A stretch of DNA of 64,000 nucleotides from Streptomyces sennicomposti (GCF_019890635.1 NZ_JAIOAB010000020.1:1-64000); one strand, 5' to 3'. Shown: positions 1 through 8,879, counted from the first letter of the stretch. Translations and numbers: made by a program. Notes: a model not told the origin generated them from the sequence alone.

Positions 1-838
1 CCGGCCCGGGGCCGCCGTAGCCCCCGGCACCCGCAGACCGCCCGGCCGGGCCGCCGCTGCCGGGCCCGTACGCGCCCGGCGCGCCGCCCTGGCTCGCGCC
101 CGCACCGCCCGCACCGCCCGCGGCAGCGCCCGCGCCGCCGTGGTCCTCGACTCCCGTGTCCTCGTCGTCCTGCGGCGGGACCGGGTCGTAGCCGCACAGG
201 GCCTCCTCCGCCGCGCCGACGGCGAGGCCGGTCAGCATCACGCGGCCGTCGTCGCAGACGAGGACCGTGCGGGCGGTGATGTTGCGGTGCACCCAGCCGT
301 GACCGTGCAGGACGCGCAGCGCCATGAGTATGTCGGAGGCGACCTCGGCCGCCCTGTACGGCGTCAGCGGCTGCTCCGCCAGCAGGGCCGCCAGCGGCCG
401 CGCGGCCACCAGCTCGCTGGCGATCCACAGCGAACCGCCCTCGGCGAACACGTCGAAGACCTGGTCGAGCCGGGGGTGGTCGGGGATGCGGGCCGCGGCC
501 TGCGCCGCCTCCACCGCCCGCCGCACCGCCGGGTCGGCGGGCCGCCGGGTGGCCGGACCGGCCCCGCGCGCGGACGCCGCGCCTCCCGCCGCACGCGCCG
601 GGTACCCGGTGCGCGAGGGCCGCAGGGCGCCGCCGTCCCGGGGCGTGAAGCCGTCGGGCAGGCCGTCCGCGTCGAGCACCTCCGCCTCGACCACCTCGGG
701 CAACGGCACCTGCCGCAGCAGGACTTCCTGGCCGCTGTAGGTGTCGAAGGCGCGGGTCTCGGTGAGTTCGTACTCGTCGGACGGGGGCAGCGGCAGGCGG
801 TAGCGGTCGGCGAGAACCCGGCCCGCGTAGTCGTCCAC
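1..838 (-). CDS. Ser/Thr protein kinase-like protein, probable pseudokinase (3' part beyond window)
   Basis: Reads inward from a GTG at 838 preceded by GGGGGAGG; no stop is reached, so only about 279 N-terminal residues are visible. The fold is recognisable as a Hanks-type kinase (RVLHGHGWVHRNITARTVLV corresponds to the catalytic loop), but the Gly-rich loop is absent, the VAVK lysine position reads LLRQV, HRD is HRN, and the DFG segment reads TGLAV. All key ATP/Mg residues are therefore replaced. After about residue 230 the protein becomes a Gly/Ala/Pro-rich linker, usual for Streptomyces membrane kinases, so a downstream membrane or sensor part is likely. It lies 176 bp downstream of an active-looking kinase on the same strand and may be its regulator or scaffold (inference). 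Confidence 0.8.
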   Translation of the reverse strand, partial: MDDYAGRVLADRYRLPLPPSDEYELTETRAFDTYSGQEVLLRQVPLPEVVEAEVLDADGLPDGFTPRDGGALRPSRTGYPARAAGGAASARGAGPATRRPADPAVRRAVEAAQAAARIPDHPRLDQVFDVFAEGGSLWIASELVAARPLAALLAEQPLTPYRAAEVASDILMALRVLHGHGWVHRNITARTVLVCDDGRVMLTGLAVGAAEEALCGYDPVPPQDDEDTGVEDHGGAGAAAGGAGGAGASQGGAPGAYGPGSGGPAGRSAGAGGYGGPGP

Positions 839-1014
839 GTTGCCTCCCCCGGCCGCACCGTCGGTCAAATCCGTTCGCTGTCCGCCAAGTTCCCCTTGCT
901 CACGGACCGCAACCACTCACGATACGTGCCGGAGGCAACCCGCAAAGAGAGGATGCCGGATCTCGTGGCCGCGAAAGCGCGGACGGGGCCCGGCGGAAAC
1001 CGGACCCCGGTGCC

Positions 1015-3123
1015 TCACTTGGCGGGTTCGAAGGACTTCGTGAGCGTCTGCCAGGTGTCCCGGCGCAGGTCGTCACCCCAGTCGTCGGCCTTGGCCGTGT
1101 ACATCAGGGCGTAGCCGTGCGTGGAGTCGGTGACGAACCCGCGGTCCACACTGCGGTACGTGGTGCCGCCGTCGGTGTAGGTGAACTCCCAGTCGGCCGC
1201 GTTCCAGCCGCGGTAGCCGACCTTCTCGATCCGGATGACCTTGTAGTGCGGCCGGACCATGGAGCGTTCCTGGTTCTTCCAGTCGGCCACCGGGTCGCTC
1301 TTGGGCGTGGACGTCCAGGCGACCAGCAGCTTCTGCCCGTCGGGGCCGGTGAACCGGTCCCCGGCGTCGGCGGCGTAGGCGTACTTCCATCCCTCGGGCA
1401 GTCCGATGGAGTACCCGTGCGGGCTCTTGTACGTCGTCACCACGCCGTCGTCGTCACCGGACGGATCGGAGTCCGCACCGGAGCCGGAGGCGGAGGCGTC
1501 GTCGCTCTTGCCGCCGTCGGCGCTCGCGTCGGTCGCCTCGGCCGCGCCGCCCGTACCGGCCGAACCGGCCGACCCGTCCGTGCCCTTCGCGGAGCCGGAC
1601 TGCTTGCCGTCCGTGCCCTTGGCGCCGCCGCCGGCGCCCGTGGCGGCGCTCGCGGTCGCGGCGGCCGACCGGCCGGCCGCGCCGCTCTTGTCGTCGTCGG
1701 AGTCCCCGCCGCCGCTGAGGGCGATGCCGAGCACGACGCCGATCACGGCGAGCGCCACCAGCACCGCGATGATCACCAGCGTGCGCCGGGGCACCACGTC
1801 GGTGAGCGGCGCCCGCGGGGCCTGCCGGGGCGGCAGGTCCAGGTCCGGCGGCGGCATCACGGGCCACCCGGAGCCGCTGCGGCCGCCCTGCGCGCCGCCG
1901 CCCTTGGCGTTCGCGCCGCCGGCCGATGCGCCCGTGGCGGGCGTCGCCGGGGCGGGGCCGGACGCGCTCGCCGAGGCCGCCGCGCCGGACGCCGGCTTGC
2001 CGGACGCCTGCTCGGCACGGCTCGCCGCCGCGGAACCGGCCGCCCCCGACCCGCCGGCCGCCTTGCGCACCGAGCGCAGCGCGCCGCGCAGCCGGTCGGA
2101 CACCTCCTCGCCCCGCTTGCCCTCGGCGGCCGCGGCGCCGGCCGCGGCACCGGAACTCCGGTCCTTCGCACCGCCCTTGCCCGAGCGGCGGTCCGGCTGC
2201 GCGGGCAGCGGGACGACCTTCGTCGCGTCCGCGGGCGGCTCGGGAGCCGTCCTCGCGTCGGGCCCGTCGATGACGGCCTTGAGCATCGCCCGGGCGGCAG
2301 CGTCGTCCAGACGCTTGGCCGGGTCCTTGTTGAGCAGGCCGTAGATGACGTCCCGCAGCGGGCCGGCGTTCTTCGGCTCCTCCAGCGGTTCGGTCATCAC
2401 CGCGGTCAGCGTGGCGATCGCCGAGCCCTTGTCGTAGGGCGGCGTGCCCTCGACGGCGGCGTAGATCAGGCCGCCGAGCGACCACAGGTCGGCCGCGGGG
2501 CCGGGCTTGTGGCCGCGGGCGCGCTCCGGGGAGATGTAGGAGGGGGCGCCGACCAGCATGCCGGTCGAGGTGATGGACGGGTCGCCCTCGACCTGCGCGA
2601 TGCCGAAGTCGGTGAGCACGACCCGGCCGTCCTCGGCGATGAGCACGTTGGACGGCTTCACGTCCCGGTGCAGGATGCCCTGGCGGTGCGCCGAGCGCAG
2701 CACGTCCAGGACGGCGAGCCCGACCTCGGCGGCGCGCCTCGGTTCCAGCAGGCCGTCCTCGCGGATGACCTCGGCCAGGGACTTGCCCTCGACCAGTTCC
2801 ATCACGATCCACGGCCGGTCGTCCTCGTCGACCACGTCGAAGACGGTCACCGCGCTGGTGTTGCGGATGCGCGCGATGGCCTTGGCCTCGCGCAGCGTGC
2901 GCGTGATCAGGCGCCGCTTCTCGTCCTCGTCGATGTTGGACGGGAACCGCAGTTCCTTGACCGCGACCGTCCGGCCCAGGGTCTCGTCCTCGGCCCGCCA
3001 CACCGTGCCCATGCCGCCCCGGCCGAGCACGTCCCCCAACCGGTAACGCCCGGCGAGAAGACGCTCGCTGTTGTCCTGACGAGTGTCCTGACGGGATGCC
3101 CCCGCCCGCTCCGCCTCCGACAT
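1015..3123 (-). CDS. Transmembrane Ser/Thr protein kinase with extracytoplasmic sensor-like domain
   Basis: 702 aa from ATG at 3123 (GAGGGG six bases upstream; an in-frame ATG at 3135 is less well placed). Kinase domain about 26-286 has an intact Gly-rich loop (GRGGMG, 34-39), Lys56, HRD (152-154), DFG (172-174) and SPE (198-200). A long Ala/Gly/Ser-rich linker follows, then one membrane helix (about 448-470) after RR. The C-terminal 140 residues lie outside the cell and resemble the small domains that end many actinobacterial kinases (YSIGLPEGWKY, repeated Trp). It probably phosphorylates cytoplasmic targets in response to an envelope signal; the signal is unknown. The neighbouring downstream gene is a degenerate kinase of the same type. 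Confidence 0.9.
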   Translation of the reverse strand: MSEAERAGASRQDTRQDNSERLLAGRYRLGDVLGRGGMGTVWRAEDETLGRTVAVKELRFPSNIDEDEKRRLITRTLREAKAIARIRNTSAVTVFDVVDEDDRPWIVMELVEGKSLAEVIREDGLLEPRRAAEVGLAVLDVLRSAHRQGILHRDVKPSNVLIAEDGRVVLTDFGIAQVEGDPSITSTGMLVGAPSYISPERARGHKPGPAADLWSLGGLIYAAVEGTPPYDKGSAIATLTAVMTEPLEEPKNAGPLRDVIYGLLNKDPAKRLDDAAARAMLKAVIDGPDARTAPEPPADATKVVPLPAQPDRRSGKGGAKDRSSGAAAGAAAAEGKRGEEVSDRLRGALRSVRKAAGGSGAAGSAAASRAEQASGKPASGAAASASASGPAPATPATGASAGGANAKGGGAQGGRSGSGWPVMPPPDLDLPPRQAPRAPLTDVVPRRTLVIIAVLVALAVIGVVLGIALSGGGDSDDDKSGAAGRSAAATASAATGAGGGAKGTDGKQSGSAKGTDGSAGSAGTGGAAEATDASADGGKSDDASASGSGADSDPSGDDDGVVTTYKSPHGYSIGLPEGWKYAYAADAGDRFTGPDGQKLLVAWTSTPKSDPVADWKNQERSMVRPHYKVIRIEKVGYRGWNAADWEFTYTDGGTTYRSVDRGFVTDSTHGYALMYTAKADDWGDDLRRDTWQTLTKSFEPAK

Positions 3124-4122
3124 GCGTCCCCTCATGCAACCCGCCCTGACAGAGGCTCCATTGTCCCTCACCCGACAAGTGCTCCACGCCCAGGGTGCCC
3201 CTCGCGACGCCCGGTCCCGCCGCCGAACGGCGCGTCCGGCACGGCGGGATGACGGGCCGTGACAACAGGTCAGCGCGGGGTGCCGACGCCGCCGGACACT
3301 TCCGCCCGTAAGGGTCCCACCTCCGTCCCGACGACCGGAATCCGACGCGCGCCGAACACTTCTCCGCCCCGTCCCACCGACCGCGCGCCGGCCCGAAGCG
3401 GCACGATCTCGCCGCCGGCCGGCCGGGGCAGCACGCCCTCGGCGAGCGGCCTGCCGGACGACGCCCGCGGCCACAACGGACCGTCGACCGGGGCGGCGGC
3501 ACGGCCACGGCAGGCGGTCCGCCGGGGCGGCGGCTCGGCGGCCGGGCAGCCGGGGCGTGGCAGCCTTTCGGCGATCGGCGCCGGCGGGCGGCCGGCAGCA
3601 GGCGGTGGCGGCACGGCCACACGGCGAACGGTCGGCCAGGGACCCGCCCCCGGCGAGCGGCCGACCGGGTGGCGGCACGGTCGGCAGTCGGCCGGGGGCG
3701 GCACGACCACGGCGGGCCGCCAGTGGCGCCCCGGCGAGGGCAGCCGGCCGATCGGAAGCACGCCCCCCGGCGAGCAGCCGGCCAGGTGGCGGCACGGCCC
3801 CGGCCGGCGGTCCGCCGGGACCGCGGTCCCGCCGTCTGCGGCCGATCCGAACAAGCGGCGCAGCATCGGGCAGGACGGCCGGCCACAGCGCTCCCCCGGC
3901 CGCCCGGCCTCCCCACGCCCCACCGCACCGGCGGGTCGGCCGCCGCGGCTGTTCCGCGGTCGGCCGCCGCGCCGCGTCCGGCGGCGGGCCGTGCGGCGGC
4001 CCTTCGGTGGCTGGCCGACCGCAGCCCGGCGACCCGGCGGCCGGGCGGCTAGGGGGCCGGGGGCCGCGGCCCGGCAGCCCGTCGGCGGTCGGCTTCGGTG
4101 GTCGGTGCCAGCGGCCGGACGG
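3124..4122. other. Gene-free, repeat-rich 1 kb between kinase and glpD
   Basis: No reading frame here has both a plausible ribosome site and a recognisable protein; the long open frames on both strands are low-complexity Pro/Arg/Gly and reflect GC bias. The stretch holds the kinase promoter region and the repeats described separately (about 3480-3830). It could hide a very fast-evolving gene, but nothing supports one. Confidence 0.5.
3590..3812. repeat. Imperfect direct repeats built on GGTGGCGGCACGG
   Basis: The 13-mer GGTGGCGGCACGG occurs at about 3604, 3669 and 3785. The last two copies are preceded by related blocks (CCCCGGCGAGCGGCCGACCG and CCCCGGCGAGCAGCCGGCCA), giving units of about 33 nt. 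A third, partial block (CCCCGGCGAGGGCAGCCGGC) lies at about 3730. The copies are diverged, as in an old tandem array. Confidence 0.6.
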
Positions 4123-5829
4123 TTACAGCGGCACGATGTCCGGTGCGCCCAGGCGGGCCGCGTCCGCCGTCAGGTCGTCGGGCTGGCGCTGCGACTCGCG
4201 TTCGGCCTCCACCCGCTTCTCGTAGTGCTCGACCTCGCGCTCGATCTGGTCCGCGTCCCAGCCGAGCACCGGCGCCATCAGCTCCGCCGCCTCGCGGGCG
4301 CTGCGCGTGCCCCGGTCGAAGGTCTCGATGGATATGCGCGTACGCCGGGTCAGCACGTCGTCCAGGTGCCGGGCGCCCTCGTGCGAGGCGGCGTAGACGA
4401 CCTCGGCGCGCAGGTAGTCGTCGGCGAACTGCAAGGGTGCGCCGAGGGCCGGGTCCTCGGCGATGAGGGCGAGGACCTCCAGCGCGGCCGAGCCGTACCG
4501 GTTGAGCAGGTGCTCGACGCGCACCACGTGGATGCCGGTGTCGGCGGCGATGCGCGCCCGCGCGTTCCACAGCGCGCGGTAGCCCTCCGCGCCGTAGAGC
4601 GGGATGTCCTCGGTGACGCAGTCGGCGACCCGCATGTCCAGGCCGTGCACGGCCTCGTCGACGGCGTCCTCGGCCATCACCCGGTACGTCGTGTACTTGC
4701 CGCCGGCGACCACCACGAGCCCGGGCGCGGGGTGGGCGACGGTGTGCTCGCGGGAGAGCTTGCTGGTGGCGTCGGACTCGCCGGCCAGCAGGGGCCGCAG
4801 GCCCGCGTACACGCCCTCGACGTCGTCGCGGCCGAGCGGCACCGCCAGCACCGAGTTCACGTGTTCCAGCAGGTAGTCGATGTCGGCGCTGGAGGCGGCC
4901 GGGTGGGCCTTGTCGAGGTCCCAGTCGGTGTCGGTGGTGCCGACGATCCAGTGCCGGCCCCAGGGGATGACGAACAGGACGGACTTCTCGGTGCGCAGGA
5001 TCAGGCCGGTGGTGGAGTTGATGCGGTCCTTGGGCACGACGAGGTGGATGCCCTTGGAGGCGCGGACGTGGAACTGGCCGCGCTCGCCCACCATCGCCTG
5101 GGTGTCGTCGGTCCACACGCCGGTGGCGTTGACGACCTGCTTGGCGCGGATCTCGTACTCGCCGCCGCCCTCCACGTCCTGCACGCGCGCGCCGACCACC
5201 CGCTCGCCCTCGCGCAGGAAGCCGGTGACCCGGGCGCGGTTGGCGGCCTTCGCGCCGTAGGAGACGGCGGTGCGCACCAGGGTGGCGACGAAGCGGGCGT
5301 CGTCCACCTGGGCGTCGTAGTACTGCAACGCGCCCACCAGGGCGTCCTTCTTCAGGCAGGGGGCGACGCGCAGGGCATGACGGCGGCTCAGATGGCGGTG
5401 CAGGGGCAGGCCCCGGCCGTGGCCGCGGGCCATCGACATGGCGTCGTAGAGCGCGACGCCCGAGCCGGCGTACCAGCGCTCCCAGCCCTTGTGCTGGAGC
5501 GGGTACAGGAACGGCACCGGGCGCACCAGGTGCGGGGCGATGCGCTCCAGCAGCAGGCCGCGTTCCTTCAGGGCCTCGCGGACCAGGGCGAAGTCGAGCA
5601 TCTCCAGATAGCGCAGCCCGCCGTGTATCAGTTTGCTGGAGCGGCTCGAGGTGCCCGACGCCCAGTCGCGCGCCTCCACGATGCCGGTGTTCAGGCCGCG
5701 TGTGACCGCGTCCAGGGCCGTGCCCGCTCCGACCACGCCGCCGCCCACGACCAGGATGTCCAGCTCACGCTCGGCCATTCCCGCCAGTGACTCGGCGCGC
5801 TGCGCCGGCCCCAGTGTCGCTGTCCTCAC
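4123..5829 (-). CDS. glpD: FAD-dependent glycerol-3-phosphate dehydrogenase
   Basis: 568 aa from GTG at 5829 with GGGAGG seven bases upstream. Oxidises sn-glycerol-3-phosphate to dihydroxyacetone phosphate with FAD, passing electrons to the quinone pool at the membrane. An N-terminal dinucleotide fold (LVVGGGVVGAGTALD), the GlpD signature region (RSSKLIHGGLRYLE), and the conserved VVPWGRHWIVGTTDTD-like segment are visible, followed by the usual C-terminal helical domain. Length is normal for the family. No glpF or glpK lies next to it in the window; the upstream 280 bp separates it from a divergent sugar-nucleotide dehydrogenase gene. Confidence 0.95.
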   Translation of the reverse strand: MRTATLGPAQRAESLAGMAERELDILVVGGGVVGAGTALDAVTRGLNTGIVEARDWASGTSSRSSKLIHGGLRYLEMLDFALVREALKERGLLLERIAPHLVRPVPFLYPLQHKGWERWYAGSGVALYDAMSMARGHGRGLPLHRHLSRRHALRVAPCLKKDALVGALQYYDAQVDDARFVATLVRTAVSYGAKAANRARVTGFLREGERVVGARVQDVEGGGEYEIRAKQVVNATGVWTDDTQAMVGERGQFHVRASKGIHLVVPKDRINSTTGLILRTEKSVLFVIPWGRHWIVGTTDTDWDLDKAHPAASSADIDYLLEHVNSVLAVPLGRDDVEGVYAGLRPLLAGESDATSKLSREHTVAHPAPGLVVVAGGKYTTYRVMAEDAVDEAVHGLDMRVADCVTEDIPLYGAEGYRALWNARARIAADTGIHVVRVEHLLNRYGSAALEVLALIAEDPALGAPLQFADDYLRAEVVYAASHEGARHLDDVLTRRTRISIETFDRGTRSAREAAELMAPVLGWDADQIEREVEHYEKRVEAERESQRQPDDLTADAARLGAPDIVPL

Positions 5830-5989
5830 TGCTGCCTCCCGGTGTCCGTCGCGCCGGCCGCACCCGTCGGGCGAAGCCCGTCCCATCTCCCCCACGAGTC
5901 TCCCTGCCCAGAATTCTGACCGCCTTGCCCGACTTCAGCCACCAGTCGCCGCCCGCCTGTGGACAACTCGGCCCGGCACTCCGAGAAAC

Positions 5990-6060
5990 ACGCTGGTCAA
6001 TCCCGCAAAACGGTCATATTTACTCCTAGTCTGACATTGCACTCGCTCGTCCTGTCCACC
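5990..6060. promoter_or_regulatory. AT-rich promoter-like region between glpD and the sugar dehydrogenase gene
   Basis: The divergent intergenic space contains an unusually AT-rich stretch (CGGTCATATTTACTCCTAGT, about 6011-6030), which includes a TAGTCT-like -10 hexamer reading towards the dehydrogenase gene. No clear operator was recognised. Confidence 0.35.
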
Positions 6061-6110
6061 GGGCTTGCGGGTTCGCGCCACGTCGGTTATTGGGAAGGAC
6101 GGCCCACGCC

Positions 6111-7319
6111 ATGCCCGCAGATCTCGCCGTCATCGGACTCGGTCCTCTCGGCCTGCCCCTGGCCCAGGCCGCCGTCGCCGCCGGCATCACCACGCTCGGC
6201 TACCGGACCGGGGACGAGTCGGGCCCGCTCAGCGCGGCCGAGCTGCGCCGGATGCTCTCGGGGGGCTTCCGGCCGGCCACCGACCCGGCCGAACTCGGCC
6301 GGGTGCGCACGGCGGTGATCTGCGCGCCGACGCCGCGCGGCGCGGACGGCGGGCTCGACCTGACCCAGGTGGAGGCCGCCGCCCGCGCTCTGGCCGGGCA
6401 ACTGCGCCCGCACACCACCGTGATCCTGGAGTCGCCGGTGCTGCCCGGGACCACGGAGGAGTTCCTGTGCCCGCTGCTGGAGAAGGGCTCGGGGCTGCGC
6501 GCGGGCCGCGACTTTCACCTCGCCTACTCGCCCAGCCGCGTCGATCCCGGCAATCGCGACGTCACCCCGGCCAACACGCCCAAGGTGATCGGCGGTCTCA
6601 CCCCCGCCTGCACCGAGTCGGCCGCTGCCTTCTACGGCCGGCTCACCGACAAGGTGGTCCGCGCGCGCGGACTGCGCGAGGCCGAGACCGTGCAGCTGCT
6701 GGAGACCAACTACCGGCACGTCAACATCGCCCTCGTCAACGAGATGGCGGTGCTCTGTCACGACCTCGGCGTCGATCTGTGGGACGTGCTGCGCTGCGCG
6801 GAGACCAAGCCGTACGGCTTCCAGGCCTTCCGGCCCGGCCCCGGCGTCGGCGGCCACGGCCACCCCCAGGACCTCACCGGCACCGCGGGGCGCGGCCTGC
6901 GCATGGTGGAACTCGCCCAGCGGGTCAACAGCCGCATGCCCCGCTACGTCGTCCAGCGCGCCGCGACCCTGCTCAACGAGCACGGCAAGTCGGCCCGGGG
7001 CGCGCGGGTGCTGCTCCTCGGCGTCACCTACAAGCCCGACCTCGCCGATCTGGAGGGCACGCCCGCCGAGGAGATCGCCGTCCGCCTCACCGGCCTCGGC
7101 GCCTCGGTCAGCTACCACGACCCGCACGTGCCCGCCTGGGAGGTCGAGGGCCGCCCGGTGCCCCGCGCGGACGCCCTGTACGAGGCGGTCGCCGACGCGG
7201 ACCTCACGATCCTCCTCCAGCACCACCGCACGTACGACCTACAGGGCCTCTCGGTCAAGGCCCAGCTCCTCCTGGACACCCGGGGCGCCGCGCCCACGGG
7301 GGCGGCGCACCGGTTGTGA
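6111..7319 (+). CDS. UDP-sugar dehydrogenase family protein, catalytic cysteine missing
   Basis: 402 aa; ATG at 6111 with GGAAGGA upstream (an in-frame TTG at 6090 is less likely). It has the three-domain layout of UDP-ManNAc/UDP-glucose dehydrogenases: NAD-binding LAVIGLGPLGLPLA at the N-terminus, a central helical dimer domain (NYRHVNIALVNE), and a C-terminal UDP-binding domain (VLLLGVTYKPDL). The active-site motif, normally GVGGHCIPVDP, reads GVGGHGHPQDL, so the thiol nucleophile is Gly. The catalytic Lys/Asn helix (normally VKLxEN) reads VQLLET. Substrate binding may persist but ordinary four-electron oxidation should not. Divergent from glpD; a stem-loop lies 138 bp downstream. Confidence 0.85.
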   Translation: MPADLAVIGLGPLGLPLAQAAVAAGITTLGYRTGDESGPLSAAELRRMLSGGFRPATDPAELGRVRTAVICAPTPRGADGGLDLTQVEAAARALAGQLRPHTTVILESPVLPGTTEEFLCPLLEKGSGLRAGRDFHLAYSPSRVDPGNRDVTPANTPKVIGGLTPACTESAAAFYGRLTDKVVRARGLREAETVQLLETNYRHVNIALVNEMAVLCHDLGVDLWDVLRCAETKPYGFQAFRPGPGVGGHGHPQDLTGTAGRGLRMVELAQRVNSRMPRYVVQRAATLLNEHGKSARGARVLLLGVTYKPDLADLEGTPAEEIAVRLTGLGASVSYHDPHVPAWEVEGRPVPRADALYEAVADADLTILLQHHRTYDLQGLSVKAQLLLDTRGAAPTGAAHRL

Positions 7320-7457
7320 AGGGGGGCGCACGGGTGCGGCGGACCACCGCCGACGGTGGAGGAGCAGCGGTCTCGCCGATAGGGTGAGCGCCGGAGGCCA
7401 CCGCAGCGGCCACTGCGACGGTTTCTCTGTCACCAGGCCGAGCGTCCACCCCTAGTT

Positions 7458-7495
7458 CTTGTGGGGTGGCCGCTCAGCGGCCGTAGATCCACAAG
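7458..7495. terminator. Stem-loop with nested palindromes after the sugar dehydrogenase gene
   Basis: Outer arms CTTGTGG/CCACAAG enclose a second perfect stem GGCCGCT/AGCGGCC with a one-base loop. There is no U-tract. It could end the transcript from the plus strand or be a processing or protein-binding site. Confidence 0.45.
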
Positions 7496-7573
7496 ATCAT
7501 CCTCCTCCGGAACTTCACCAGCCGAAGCCGGCGCTGCTCCGCCCGACGACGGGCGCGCCCCCCAGCGCAGACG

Positions 7574-7619
7574 CCAAGAGGCCCGGCCCCCGCGCTGATG
7601 CGGGGGACGGGCCTCTTGG
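7574..7619 (-). terminator. Intrinsic terminator of guaB3
   Basis: Long hairpin with arms CCAAGAGGCCCG and CGGGCCTCTTGG, extended by GCCCCCGC/GCGGGGGA, just past the guaB3 stop codon at 7638. The arms are symmetric, so it can also stop plus-strand transcription. Confidence 0.8.
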
Positions 7620-7637
7620 TGTGGTCGGAGTGGGTGG

Positions 7638-8762
7638 TTACCGCTTGTGCTGGGAGTCGGCGACCGTCACCTCGACGCGCTGGAACTCCTTCAGCTCGCT
7701 GTAGCCCGTGGTGGCCATGGCGCGGCGCAGGGCGCCGAAGAGGTTCATGGAGCCGTCGGGGGTGTGCGAGGGGCCGGTGAGGACCTCCTCGAGGGTGCCC
7801 ACCGTGCCGAGGTCGACCTTCTTGCCGCGCGGCAGCTCCTCGTTGACCGCCTCCATGCCCCAGTGGTGGCCCTTGCCGGGCGCGTCCGTGGCACGGGCGA
7901 GCGGGGAGCCCATCATCACCGCGTCCGCGCCGCAGGCGATCGCCTTGGGCAGGTCGCCGGACCAGCCGACGCCGCCGTCCGCGATCACGTGCACGTACCG
8001 GCCGCCGGACTCGTCCATGTAGTCGCGGCGCGCGGCGGCCACGTCGGCGACGGCCGTCGCCATCGGGACCTGGATGCCGAGCACGTTGCGCGTGGTGTGC
8101 GCGGCGCCGCCGCCGAAGCCGACCAGGACGCCGGCCGCGCCGGTGCGCATCAGGTGCAGCGCCGCCGTGTACGTGGCGCAGCCGCCGACGATCACCGGGA
8201 CGTCCAGCTCGTAGATGAACTGCTTCAGGTTCAGCGGCTCCGCCGCGCCCGAGACGTGCTCGGCCGACACGGTCGTGCCGCGGATGACGAAGATGTCCAC
8301 GCCCGCGTCCACGACGGCCTTGGAGAACTGCGCGGTGCGCTGCGGGGACAGCGCGGCGGCCGTGACCACGCCGGAGTCGCGCACCTCCTTGATCCGCGCC
8401 CCGATCAGCTCCTCCTTGATCGGAGCGGCGTAGATCTCCTGGAGGCGGCGGGTGGCGGCCTCGGCGGGCAGCTCGGTGATCTCGTCCAGCAGCGGCTGCG
8501 GGTCCTCGTACCGCGTCCACAGGCCTTCGAGGTTGAGCACGCCGAGGCCGCCCAGCTCGCCGATGCGGATGGCGGTGGCCGGGGAGACGACCGAGTCCAT
8601 GGGGGCGGCCAGGAAGGGCAGCTCGAAGCGGTAGGCGTCGATCTGCCAGGCGATCGAGACCTCCTTCGGGTCCCGCGTACGGCGGCTGGGGACGACGGCG
8701 ATGTCGTCGAAGGCGTACGCCCGGCGGCCGCGCTTGCCGCGCCCGATCTCGATCTCAGTCAC
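7638..8762 (-). CDS. guaB3: GuaB3-type IMP dehydrogenase family protein without CBS domains
   Basis: 374 aa from GTG at 8762 (GGGAAAGG upstream). A single TIM-barrel of the IMPDH/GMP reductase family with no CBS pair, the arrangement of actinobacterial GuaB3. The region matching the IMPDH catalytic loop (GSICTTR) reads GAAHTTR, so the catalytic Cys position holds His. The phosphate-binding glycines further on (VIADGGVGWSGDLPKAI) and the flap-like segment are present. It lies directly downstream of guaB on the same strand, separated by a strong terminator. It acts in purine nucleotide metabolism, but the exact reaction cannot be read from the sequence and classic IMP oxidation through a Cys adduct looks impossible. 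Confidence 0.88.
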   Translation of the reverse strand: MTEIEIGRGKRGRRAYAFDDIAVVPSRRTRDPKEVSIAWQIDAYRFELPFLAAPMDSVVSPATAIRIGELGGLGVLNLEGLWTRYEDPQPLLDEITELPAEAATRRLQEIYAAPIKEELIGARIKEVRDSGVVTAAALSPQRTAQFSKAVVDAGVDIFVIRGTTVSAEHVSGAAEPLNLKQFIYELDVPVIVGGCATYTAALHLMRTGAAGVLVGFGGGAAHTTRNVLGIQVPMATAVADVAAARRDYMDESGGRYVHVIADGGVGWSGDLPKAIACGADAVMMGSPLARATDAPGKGHHWGMEAVNEELPRGKKVDLGTVGTLEEVLTGPSHTPDGSMNLFGALRRAMATTGYSELKEFQRVEVTVADSQHKR

Positions 8763-8822
8763 GTCTGTGGCCTTTCCCTGATGCGTTTCAGCGTCTTCCA
8801 GTATCGCCGACGCCCATGGCGA

Positions 8823-8851
8823 GGGCGGCCCCGGAGGATCCGGGGCCGCCC
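8823..8851 (-). terminator. Perfect hairpin terminator after guaB
   Basis: Thirteen perfectly paired bases (GGGCGGCCCCGGA/TCCGGGGCCGCCC) with a three-base loop, 29 bp beyond the guaB stop. It suggests guaB3 has its own promoter. Confidence 0.8.
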
Positions 8852-8879
8852 TGTGAGACCTGCTGCCGCGGCCGGCCGC

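Noticed and set aside
3270..3923. A 217-codon minus-strand frame upstream of the kinase gene
   Set aside because: Composed of Pro/Arg repeats from the direct-repeat array; no ribosome site and no similarity noticed.
3259..5790. An 843-codon open frame on the plus strand through the repeat region and opposite glpD
   Set aside because: It lies mostly antisense to a clear glpD gene, has no family signature and mirrors the glpD codon bias.
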